Shown here piece after piece: positions 1 to 4,714 of a DNA stretch of 6,017 nt. Origin of the DNA: Minisyncoccota bacterium (GTDB taxonomy: Bacteria; Patescibacteriota; Minisyncoccia; Phycocordibacterales; UBA9973); the NCBI GenBank assembly GCA_017984185.1, contig JAGNZX010000034.1, forward strand, positions 1-6,017, given 5' to 3'. Made by a program: the position numbers and the translations under genes. The notes below the pieces were generated by a model. That model had not been told where the DNA came from, did no database searches, and was given only the letters and a program-made list of their open reading frames with translations. Position 1 is the first letter of the stretch. Each line of letters opens with the position of its first letter.

Positions 1-2
1 GG

Positions 3-560
3 ATCAAACGGTGCACTCAAACCAGGGTTCCAGTTTTCTGGTAAAATTTTTCTAAAATCTACCCAAGATATATTTTCAATCTTTACTGCATCAGAAAATT
101 TTCTTGGATCTTTGTCATATACATAATCAATATTAGAAAGGTTGATTAATTTTTTGGCATTTAAACTTTTGGCCACATGTACAGCAGCCAAATCGCTACT
201 ATTCCCCGGTTGCCAGCCTGCCCCCACCAACACTGATTTAGTGCTGGTATGCACCAAATCTGGATTCATAATCATCTTTTCATCGGCCATTTCTCCGAAA
301 CTAACTCGCACCAATTCACCATTTAATCGAGTAGCGGCAATACCCACCCAGTCCAATTCATTTGTATCGATTACACCCAAAGATTTTGCGCTGTCGATAT
401 ATTCACGCGCAGTATTTCCACCACCAGCAATAACCACGAAACGTGTTCCCTTGTTTGTTTGAGTAATAATTACTTCTTTAAAATTTTTTAGAAATTCTGT
501 ATCGATACCATTTGGCACAATCAAGGAACCTCCGAGCGAAATAATTATTGTTTCTTGCAT
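3..560 (-). CDS. pyrH: UMP kinase (uridylate kinase), archaeal-like, 3'-truncated by window edge
   Basis: Transfers phosphate from ATP to UMP to give UDP in the cytoplasm; amino-acid kinase fold. My reading of the minus strand from the ATG at 558-560 stays open for 186 codons and leaves the window. Visible motifs are the N-terminal glycine loop SLGGSL (8-13), AGGGNTAREY (45-54), the segment ELDWVGIAATRLNGEL (68-83) typical of archaeal-type UMP kinases, AGWQPGNSSDLAAV (114-127), and INLSNIDYVYDKDPRKF (139-155), followed by WNPGLSAPFDP. These match the roughly 230-residue archaeal/CPR form rather than the E. coli form, so about 45-50 C-terminal residues are probably missing here. It starts one base after the adk stop, with AGGA seven bases upstream, so the two genes are almost certainly co-transcribed. 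I am confident of the family. Substrate specificity is inferred from the family. Confidence 0.88.
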   Translation of the reverse strand, partial: MQETIIISLGGSLIVPNGIDTEFLKNFKEVIITQTNKGTRFVVIAGGGNTAREYIDSAKSLGVIDTNELDWVGIAATRLNGELVRVSFGEMADEKMIMNPDLVHTSTKSVLVGAGWQPGNSSDLAAVHVAKSLNAKKLINLSNIDYVYDKDPRKFSDAVKIENISWVDFRKILPENWNPGLSAPFD

Positions 561-561
561 A

Positions 562-1149
562 CTAATATCCTAAAGCTTTAATAATATCTTTGTGCACATC
601 TTCGATAGATTGCTCTCCATTTATAGAAAAAAGTTCATAACCTTCTTTGTCTTGAAAATAATTCATCGATGGAACAACATTGTTTACATATTCATTAAAT
701 CTCTTGGCAAGGCCTTCTTCTGTATCGTCTGCTCGCCCTCTTTTCAAATTTCTCTTGGTAGCTTCTTCTTTGGAAAGCTCGATGTAAATTATTTTTACTT
801 TTTCTCTTTTGAAGAATTTTATCATAGCCTCGAGGTTTTCAGATTGACCAAGTGTCCTTGGATAACCATCAAAGATTATATGATGCTGTGGATCTAGGCC
901 TGAAGTTAAAATATTTACCACGATAGAATTTGTTAAAAAGTCTGGTTGTAGGTGTCCAGCATTTACAGATTCTTTGATTAAACTACCAGTATATCCGTTG
1001 GATTCGATCAATTTTCGGTATTCATTGCCCGGGTAAGCATACACGCATTCTTTGCCGTCCTTCATCTTCAAGAAGTCCATCAAGAGCTTGATCTGGGTCC
1101 CCTTGCCGGAGCCGACTATTCCAAAAAATACAAAAGTCTGTGGTTGCAT
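562..1149 (-). CDS. adk: Adenylate kinase, short lid-less CPR-type
   Basis: Interconverts ATP + AMP and 2 ADP; cytoplasmic P-loop NMP kinase of 195 residues. The P-loop GIVGSGKGT is at residues 10-18, the FDGYPRT AMP-site/Walker-like motif at 93-99, and GHLQPDFL at 65-72. The arginines R133, R137, R139 and R150 lie around the short lid RGRADDT (137-143); the 25-30 residue zinc-type lid of long adenylate kinases is absent. The usual TGDxxR AMP-site motif reads PGNEYR (40-45), so the Thr and Asp are replaced, which leaves some doubt about the preferred monophosphate. The ATG at 1149 is chosen because the P-loop follows directly. It has no Shine-Dalgarno, and a plausible promoter would start transcription at the ATG. 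It is the first gene of an adk-pyrH pair. In many bacteria adk follows secY; here it is 2.3 kb away beyond two regulators and the CMP kinase gene. Confidence 0.87.
   Translation of the reverse strand: MQPQTFVFFGIVGSGKGTQIKLLMDFLKMKDGKECVYAYPGNEYRKLIESNGYTGSLIKESVNAGHLQPDFLTNSIVVNILTSGLDPQHHIIFDGYPRTLGQSENLEAMIKFFKREKVKIIYIELSKEEATKRNLKRGRADDTEEGLAKRFNEYVNNVVPSMNYFQDKEGYELFSINGEQSIEDVHKDIIKALGY
568..571 (-). promoter_or_regulatory. Ribosome binding site of pyrH
   Basis: AGGA in the last codons of adk, seven bases before the pyrH ATG. It supports the choice of start and translation of pyrH from the adk message. Confidence 0.55.
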
Positions 1150-1155
1150 AAGTTA

Positions 1156-1184
1156 AGAATAGCGAATTTAGACCGATAAATCAA
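1156..1184 (-). promoter_or_regulatory. Putative sigma-70-type promoter of adk-pyrH
   Basis: On the minus strand TTGATT (1179-1184) is separated by exactly 17 bases from TATTCT (1156-1161). Each hexamer matches consensus at four of six positions. The expected transcription start, about seven bases past the -10, falls on or beside the adk ATG at 1149, and no Shine-Dalgarno precedes that ATG. This points to a leaderless or near-leaderless mRNA. The boxes are seen; activity is inferred. Confidence 0.5.
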
Positions 1185-1187
1185 CAT

Positions 1188-1251
1188 CCTCACCCCGTCT
1201 GCTGCTGCATCCACCCCTCTCCATTAATATGGAGAGGGGTCAGGGGTGAGG
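1188..1251. repeat. 64-bp nested palindromic element between divergent kinase genes
   Basis: The outer arms CCTCACCCC (1188-1196) and GGGGTGAGG (1243-1251) are perfectly complementary over 9 bp. The inner arms ACCCCTCTCCAT (1213-1224) and ATGGAGAGGGGT (1229-1240) are perfectly complementary over 12 bp around a TAAT loop. The left side carries a 16-base unpaired insert rich in CTG, the right side only CA. The element is G+C-rich in an A+T-rich gap. It resembles REP/MITE-like intergenic palindromes of the CCTCACCCC...GGGGTGAGG kind that recur in bacterial genomes, but only one copy is visible here. It lies upstream of both adjacent genes, so a terminator role for either is unlikely. Confidence 0.75.
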
Positions 1252-1270
1252 TGAATTTTTTACAAAATTA

Positions 1271-1279
1271 TGCTCTAAT
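1271..1279 (+). promoter_or_regulatory. Putative extended -10 promoter of the CMP kinase gene
   Basis: TGC followed by TCTAAT (1274-1279) fits an extended -10 element (TGn plus five of six -10 matches). There is no convincing -35 hexamer at the right distance. Initiation about seven bases downstream would fall only three or four bases before the ATG at 1290, where no Shine-Dalgarno exists. This is a weak call supported mainly by the same arrangement at adk and trmB. Confidence 0.35.
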
Positions 1280-1289
1280 TAAGTTACTT

Positions 1290-1859
1290 ATGGATAAAAA
1301 AGAAATAATCACCATTGCCGGAGTCCCGGGTTCAGGAAAATCTAGCACTGCTGACGGAGTGGCCAAGGCTCTCGGCTATACCCGCTTCTCTTCTGGAGAT
1401 TTTATGCGCAAAATTGCTCTCGATCGAGGTATTTCTCTGAATGAACTAATGACCAAGGCAGAGACAGATGATTCAATTGATATTAGTGTTGATAGTGAAG
1501 TTCGAAAAACTGGCACCGGTGAAAAATTGGTTATCGATTCTCGCCTAGCCTTTCACTGGATACCTGAATCATTTAAAGTATTCCTCGACCTACCCCTCGA
1601 AATTTCAAAAGAAAGAATATTAAGCAACCTAAAACATAACAAACTACGCCAAGAAAGTGAAGGCATAGCCGACGCAGAAGGCGTATATAGAAAAATTACC
1701 GAGAGACTAGAAAGCGAGAAAAAAAGATATAAAGAACTCTATAATATAGACCACACCGACAAATCCAATTTTGATCTAGTAATAGACACAAACAAAAACA
1801 ACCTCAATGAGGTTGTTCAAATCATCCTATCAGAATATAAAAAGTGGAAAGAAAAATAA
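1290..1859 (+). CDS. cmk: (d)CMP kinase-like P-loop kinase, archaeal type
   Basis: Probably phosphorylates CMP/dCMP with ATP in the cytoplasm. The 189-residue protein has the P-loop GVPGSGKSS at 11-19, FSSGDFMR (33-40) as the nucleotide-site segment, LVIDSRLAFHWIP (79-91), FLDLPLEISKERI (97-109), a basic helical stretch with RQESEG, and SNFDLVIDT near the end. This layout matches the archaeal-type cytidylate kinase family (Cytidylate_kin2) rather than the longer bacterial Cmk. The reading frame extends upstream to a GTG at 1251, but that codon is inside the palindromic element and has no ribosome site. The ATG at 1290 begins directly before the first beta strand (KKEIITIAG) and is preferred. 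The C-terminus is very lysine-rich. It is divergent from adk-pyrH and convergent with the HTH gene. An alternative is a generic AAA-type nucleotide kinase of unknown substrate. Confidence 0.75.
   Translation: MDKKEIITIAGVPGSGKSSTADGVAKALGYTRFSSGDFMRKIALDRGISLNELMTKAETDDSIDISVDSEVRKTGTGEKLVIDSRLAFHWIPESFKVFLDLPLEISKERILSNLKHNKLRQESEGIADAEGVYRKITERLESEKKRYKELYNIDHTDKSNFDLVIDTNKNNLNEVVQIILSEYKKWKEK
1791..1817 (-). terminator. Putative intrinsic terminator for the HTH gene, inside the CMP kinase coding region
   Basis: The arms AACAACCTCA (1797-1806) and TGAGGTTGTT (1808-1817) are perfectly complementary with one base between them, folding as a 9-bp stem with a 3-base loop. On the minus strand the stem is followed directly by a T-rich tract (TTTTTGTTT, counting the stem end). 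It lies about 108 bp beyond the HTH gene stop, the right place to end that transcript. On the plus strand the A-rich side comes first, so it would not terminate the kinase gene. Confidence 0.6.
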
Positions 1860-1877
1860 TTTGAGTAGAAATGAGAA

Positions 1878-1920
1878 GACCGCCTGCGAGGTGTGGCCAA
1901 ACGGCTTCCCACAAACGGTC
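1878..1920. other. Structured G+C-rich spacer between convergent genes
   Basis: The 65-bp gap between the CMP kinase stop and the HTH stop contains GACCG (1878-1882) paired with CGGTC (1916-1920), TGTG (1892-1895) with CACA (1910-1913), and GCC/GGC (1896-1898 and 1903-1905) around AAAC. The fold has bulges and no adjoining T-run, so it is a poor intrinsic terminator. Function is unknown. Its composition resembles the HTH gene more than the kinase gene. Confidence 0.3.
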
Positions 1921-1924
1921 GTGA

Positions 1925-2371
1925 TTATTTCTTCTTTCTCCTTTCTTCCATCGTGAACTTTACAATTTCTAGGGCCATAAACAGAGTCTTGTTGCTCGCG
2001 TTGAACTCGCTGAGGACAGACGATACCTTGAGAGCAATCTCAAGTGCCGCAACTTCGGGTTCTTTGGTAACGGCGTCGAACTGACCCGGCTCACTCAGAA
2101 ATTGTTCAAACCTAGACCTTACTTCTTCCGCAAACGCTTTTGCATTTTGCTGATTCTGTTTTCCCGCGGACTCTACCAGGGCTTGACCAATTTTCTTAAT
2201 TGTCTTTATTCGTACCCATCCGCCAGCGAAGAACTTAGAGACGCTACCCTGAGCAACACCAGACATATCTGCCAAATCTTCTTGGTTCAACTCAAGTCGA
2301 ACCTCTCGCAGATTTTTAACCCAAACCAAGAACTCCGGATTTGGCGTGAGTGAACTCCTGCGTCTGATCAT
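1925..2371 (-). CDS. XRE/Cro-CI-type helix-turn-helix protein with a helical C-terminal half
   Basis: 148 residues, likely a DNA-binding regulator. Residues about 15-65 fit a Cro/CI helix-turn-helix: WVKNLREVRLELNQEDLADM, then SGVAQGSVSKF as turn and recognition helix, then IKTIKKIGQAL. The C-terminal half (about 70-148) is predicted helical, ends in a basic run (MEERRKKK) and matches no family I recognise. The ATG at 2371 is backed by GAGGA eight bases upstream, the best Shine-Dalgarno in the window. By rough hand count the gene is about 46% G+C against the mid-to-high 30s of its neighbours, which together with the ribosome site suggests later acquisition. It is a single-gene unit, divergent from trmB and convergent with the CMP kinase gene. 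A long inverted repeat and a compact dyad lie just upstream, suggesting autoregulation. The regulatory target is unknown. No toxin partner, integrase or phage gene is adjacent. Confidence 0.7.
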   Translation of the reverse strand: MIRRRSSLTPNPEFLVWVKNLREVRLELNQEDLADMSGVAQGSVSKFFAGGWVRIKTIKKIGQALVESAGKQNQQNAKAFAEEVRSRFEQFLSEPGQFDAVTKEPEVAALEIALKVSSVLSEFNASNKTLFMALEIVKFTMEERRKKK

Positions 2372-2379
2372 GAACTGCT

Positions 2380-2384
2380 TCCTC
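2380..2384 (-). promoter_or_regulatory. Shine-Dalgarno of the HTH gene
   Basis: GAGGA on the minus strand, eight bases before the ATG at 2371. It decides the start and contrasts with adk, the CMP kinase gene, trmB, rpsE and rplO, none of which shows one. Confidence 0.7.
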
Positions 2385-2412
2385 TTAATCTTGGTTCAGT
2401 GGCAACCCATTC

Positions 2413-2463
2413 GCCACAGCTTTTAATCTACAAACGCTAGTTTTACGGCCTAAAAGCTGTGGC
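2413..2463. repeat. 13-bp perfect inverted repeat upstream of the HTH gene
   Basis: GCCACAGCTTTTA (2413-2425) is exactly complementary to TAAAAGCTGTGGC (2451-2463) with 25 bases between. The right arm is also part of a compact dyad, TTTTA-CGGCC-TAAAA (2441-2455), a reasonable shape for a dimeric XRE repressor site. The left arm can alternatively pair with GTGGC just to its left (about 2400-2404), so two RNA folds compete in a minus-strand leader. It could be an operator pair, an attenuator-like leader or an old terminator. Autoregulation by the adjacent HTH protein is my preferred inference. Confidence 0.55.
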
Positions 2464-2495
2464 TGACTCAAAATTTCAAATAACAAATTTATCTC

Positions 2496-2524
2496 TGTTT
2501 AACATATTTTAAGTAAATTGTCAA
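2496..2524 (-). promoter_or_regulatory. Weak candidate promoter of the HTH gene
   Basis: A perfect minus-strand TTGACA (2519-2524) is followed 17 bases on by TAAACA (2496-2501), which matches the -10 consensus at only three positions. If used, it gives a leader of about 120 bases containing the whole inverted repeat. The -35 is clear; the pairing is doubtful. Confidence 0.25.
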
Positions 2525-2528
2525 AAGA

Positions 2529-2573
2529 TTTTACCAATTTAATTCATTTTTAGATATATAAAACAAGGTAAAA
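2529..2573. promoter_or_regulatory. Possible operator half-sites upstream of trmB
   Basis: TTTTACC (2529-2535) and its complement GGTAAAA (2567-2573) lie 31 bases apart in an A+T-rich stretch ending about 30 bp before the trmB -35. They could be regulator binding sites, but 7-bp inverted matches can arise by chance in such composition. Confidence 0.2.
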
Positions 2574-2603
2574 AAGATATCCATAGAATTTTGTTATATT
2601 TTA

Positions 2604-2632
2604 TTGACATAAAATTAGCTTTGGAATATAAT
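2604..2632 (+). promoter_or_regulatory. Perfect-consensus sigma-70-type promoter of trmB
   Basis: TTGACA (2604-2609), a 17-base spacer, then TATAAT (2627-2632): consensus in both hexamers and optimal spacing. Only six bases separate the -10 from the ATG at 2639, so transcription should begin at or next to that ATG. The upstream DNA is A+T-rich and could act as an UP element. It also shows that the longer reading frame beginning at a TTG at 2591 cannot be the real protein start. Confidence 0.88.
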
Positions 2633-2638
2633 ACTATT

Positions 2639-3418
2639 ATGGATAAAGAAAACTTAGTAAAAATCGAAGAACTATTAAAAAACAGCGGTTTTTTGGAAAA
2701 AGAAATATCTATATATTTAGCCATTTTAGAGCTAGGACGAGGCACTGTGGCCGAGATATCACGCAAAGCTGGCATCAACCGCTCGACTGGGTATGTAATT
2801 CTCGATAGTTTGACTAGTAAGGGCTTGGTAAGGGTGTCCGGCAAGGAACCAAAGCAAGAATATGTGGCTGAATCCCCCGATAAACTAAATATATACATGA
2901 ACGAACAAGCCGAAAAACATAAATGCTTAGCTGAAAATGTAAAAGAGCTTTTGCCAGAACTTGTCTCATTGCATAAAGTCGGCGATCGACCAAAAGTTCG
3001 TTTCTACGAAGGACTAGCTGGACTCGAGTATGTGTATAACGACACTCTGACTTCCAAAGAAGATATTTATTCTACTTCGACCTACGAAGAAATGCATGAG
3101 GCTCTGCCAAAATATTTCGACACCTATTATGCACGACGAGTAAAAAAGAATATATTTATCCGCACCTTCGTCTCCGACACACCGCTCGCCCGTATCCGTA
3201 AAGCAAATGACAAAATCGAATACCGCGAAACTTTTCTGGTCCCTCAAGATAAATTTTCTTTGCCGACAGATATTGAAATTTATGACAACAAAGTAATGTT
3301 TGCTTCGTGGCGTGAAAAACTCGGTGTTATCATCGAGTCACAAGAAATAGCCACTACCCTAAGAAGTGTTTTCAAATTAGCTCTCGAAGAAGCAAAAAGA
3401 CTAGACGCTAGAAGCTAG
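2639..3418 (+). CDS. TrmB-family transcriptional regulator
   Basis: 259-residue DNA-binding regulator, family best known in archaea for control of sugar uptake and metabolism. Residues about 9-80 form a winged helix: LKNSGFLEKEISIYLAIL, VAEISRKAGINRSTGYVIL as helix-turn-helix with recognition helix 46-56, LTSKGLV as wing entry. A linker helix with coiled-coil character (about 82-112) follows. Then RPKVRFYEGLAGLEYVYNDT (117-136) begins the TrmB C-terminal (PLD-like) domain, and DIEIYDNKVMFASW lies nearer the end. The ATG at 2639 is chosen over an upstream TTG at 2591 because the promoter overlaps that extension and homologues start close to this Met. There is no Shine-Dalgarno, so translation is probably leaderless. 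The last codons, giving LDARS and the TAG stop, lie inside a heptad repeat array. It converges with secY at 24 bp. No sugar transporter is adjacent, so the ligand and targets are unknown. Confidence 0.82.
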   Translation: MDKENLVKIEELLKNSGFLEKEISIYLAILELGRGTVAEISRKAGINRSTGYVILDSLTSKGLVRVSGKEPKQEYVAESPDKLNIYMNEQAEKHKCLAENVKELLPELVSLHKVGDRPKVRFYEGLAGLEYVYNDTLTSKEDIYSTSTYEEMHEALPKYFDTYYARRVKKNIFIRTFVSDTPLARIRKANDKIEYRETFLVPQDKFSLPTDIEIYDNKVMFASWREKLGVIIESQEIATTLRSVFKLALEEAKRLDARS

Positions 3419-3425
3419 CGCCTAG
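3394..3425 (-). terminator. Putative terminator of the spc operon/secY formed by heptad repeats
   Basis: The 11-base arms 3401-3411 and 3415-3425 pair with a 3-base loop. On the minus strand this gives CTAG, one G-U wobble, then CGCTAG against CTAGCG. The stem is followed at once by TCTTTTT (complement of 3394-3400). It lies about 20-50 bases past the secY stop and overlaps the 3' end of the convergent trmB coding region. On the plus strand the wobble becomes an A-C mismatch and the nearest T-run is 14 bases away, so it is weaker in that direction. Confidence 0.55.
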
Positions 3426-3442
3426 AGACTAGAACCTAATTT
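3401..3442 (+). repeat. Heptad tandem array, six units (CTAGNNN)
   Basis: Six consecutive 7-bp units begin at 3401, 3408, 3415, 3422, 3429 and 3436. The first five start CTAG and the last starts CTAA. The array covers the final trmB codons, including its TAG, and fills the entire gap to the secY stop at 3443. The last full unit plus the next bases reads CTAGAACCTAA, an end shared with the other two arrays. Confidence 0.75.
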
Positions 3443-4714
3443 TTAGTATTCCCGCATTGAGACTTGAGCGTCGATTTTTTTGATGAGGTCTAGGACTACG
3501 GAGACAACGATTAAGATAGAGGTTCCTCCTAATGCTAGTGAAGTAATACCAGTCAAATGTTGCATGATTATCGGAAGCACAGCAATGAAACCGAGGAAAG
3601 TCGCCCCGAGCAATGTAATACGTGTTAAAACTTTAGAAATATATTCAGCAGTCGATGCTCCTGGACGAATACCTGGAATAAAAGCCCCATTTTTTTGCAA
3701 GTTGGTCGAAAGAGCTTCTGGATCAAAAGTAACTGCAGTATAGAAATATGTAAACAAAAATACCAAGATAAAATATAATACGCCGTAAAGCAAACTTGTT
3801 TGAGAGAAAGATAATAGAACTGTTGATATTTTTAATAAAAACGGTTGCGAAAACTTCGAAAGAAAAGCTCCGATCATTTGAGGGAAAAGTAAAATTGAAA
3901 GCGCAAAGATTATCGGAATCACTCCGGCTTGATTGACGCGAAGTGGTAAATAAGTCGATCCCCCACCATACACCTTCATGCCTCGCATTTGTTTAGCGTA
4001 AGTCACTGGTATTGGACGCTCTGCTTCAGTAACCATCACTATACCAGCGACAATCAACACCCCAGCCACAGCAAACATTAGGAAAAGTGGAATTTGTGAC
4101 GGATCGAAAGTAAAAGCTAGTTCAATTATTTTGTTTGGTAAACCAGAAACAATACCAGCAAAAATTATAAGCGACACGCCATTGCCAATACCAAACTCAG
4201 AAATGAGTTCACCAATCCACATCAAAAGTATCGCTCCAGCCACAACGATAACGATATTTAATACACGATCAAAAAGATTCAAGTTAACTAAAATGCTTTG
4301 ATTTTCTAAAATTGTCAAAAGGGCAAATCCCTGAAGAGTCGCCAAGGGAACAGTCAGCATTCTAGAATATTGGGTAAATCTTTTTCGGCCAGATTCTCCT
4401 TCTTCGCTATATATTTTCTTCAAAGCTGGAACCATTATGGTCAAAAGTTGCATTATAATAGAACCAGTAATATAAGGGCCTACTCCAAGCATGAGAATTG
4501 AAAGATTAGATAATCCTCCACCAGAAAATATATTTAAAATGCCAAAAAATTGATTGTTGGAAAGAAATCTTTCCAAGGATTGAGTATCTATGCCGGGAAT
4601 TGGAATAGTCGCTAACAATCTAAAAACAACGAGAGCGACAAATACGAATAAAACTCTTTTTCGCAAAGTTGTGTCAGTCCAGATCAACTTAATTTTATTC
4701 CAAAAATTCTGCAT
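3443..4714 (-). CDS. secY: Preprotein translocase subunit SecY
   Basis: Central channel of the Sec translocon in the cytoplasmic membrane, partner of SecE, SecG and SecA. The 423-residue protein shows about ten hydrophobic segments. Landmarks are RLLATIPIPGID (32-43) after TM1, the plug region GGGLSNLSILMLGVGPYITGS, EFGIGNGVSLIIFAGI in TM5, the cytoplasmic loop EAERPIPVTYAKQMRG with the conserved Arg, LRVNQAGVIPIIFA leading into TM7, RPGASTAEYI in the next cytoplasmic loop, and the tail KIDAQVSMREY, slightly shorter than in E. coli. The ATG shares its last base with the rplO stop (TAATG), so translation is probably coupled. It is the last gene of the operon here; the usual followers adk and map are not next to it. 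Confidence 0.97.
   Translation of the reverse strand: MQNFWNKIKLIWTDTTLRKRVLFVFVALVVFRLLATIPIPGIDTQSLERFLSNNQFFGILNIFSGGGLSNLSILMLGVGPYITGSIIMQLLTIMVPALKKIYSEEGESGRKRFTQYSRMLTVPLATLQGFALLTILENQSILVNLNLFDRVLNIVIVVAGAILLMWIGELISEFGIGNGVSLIIFAGIVSGLPNKIIELAFTFDPSQIPLFLMFAVAGVLIVAGIVMVTEAERPIPVTYAKQMRGMKVYGGGSTYLPLRVNQAGVIPIIFALSILLFPQMIGAFLSKFSQPFLLKISTVLLSFSQTSLLYGVLYFILVFLFTYFYTAVTFDPEALSTNLQKNGAFIPGIRPGASTAEYISKVLTRITLLGATFLGFIAVLPIIMQHLTGITSLALGGTSILIVVSVVLDLIKKIDAQVSMREY

Noticed and set aside
142..462. 106-codon plus-strand frame opposite pyrH
   Set aside because: The minus strand here encodes unmistakable UMP kinase motifs; the plus-strand peptide is a shadow.
1251..1289. Longer CMP kinase reading frame starting at GTG 1251
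   Set aside because: The GTG is the last base of the palindromic element plus two more, has no ribosome site, and adds 13 residues before the first conserved strand. The ATG at 1290 fits the family and the putative promoter better.
2390..2420. tRNA-like TPsiC arm (GGTTC...AACC)
   Set aside because: Only a 4-bp stem with a 7-base loop; no acceptor, anticodon or D arm can be built around it.
2591..2638. Longer trmB reading frame starting at TTG 2591
   Set aside because: It would place the perfect -35 and -10 boxes inside the coding region. Transcripts from that promoter could not include this start.
2539..2898. 119-codon minus-strand frame over the trmB start
   Set aside because: It is the complement of the conserved winged-helix region and has no recognisable domain or ribosome site.
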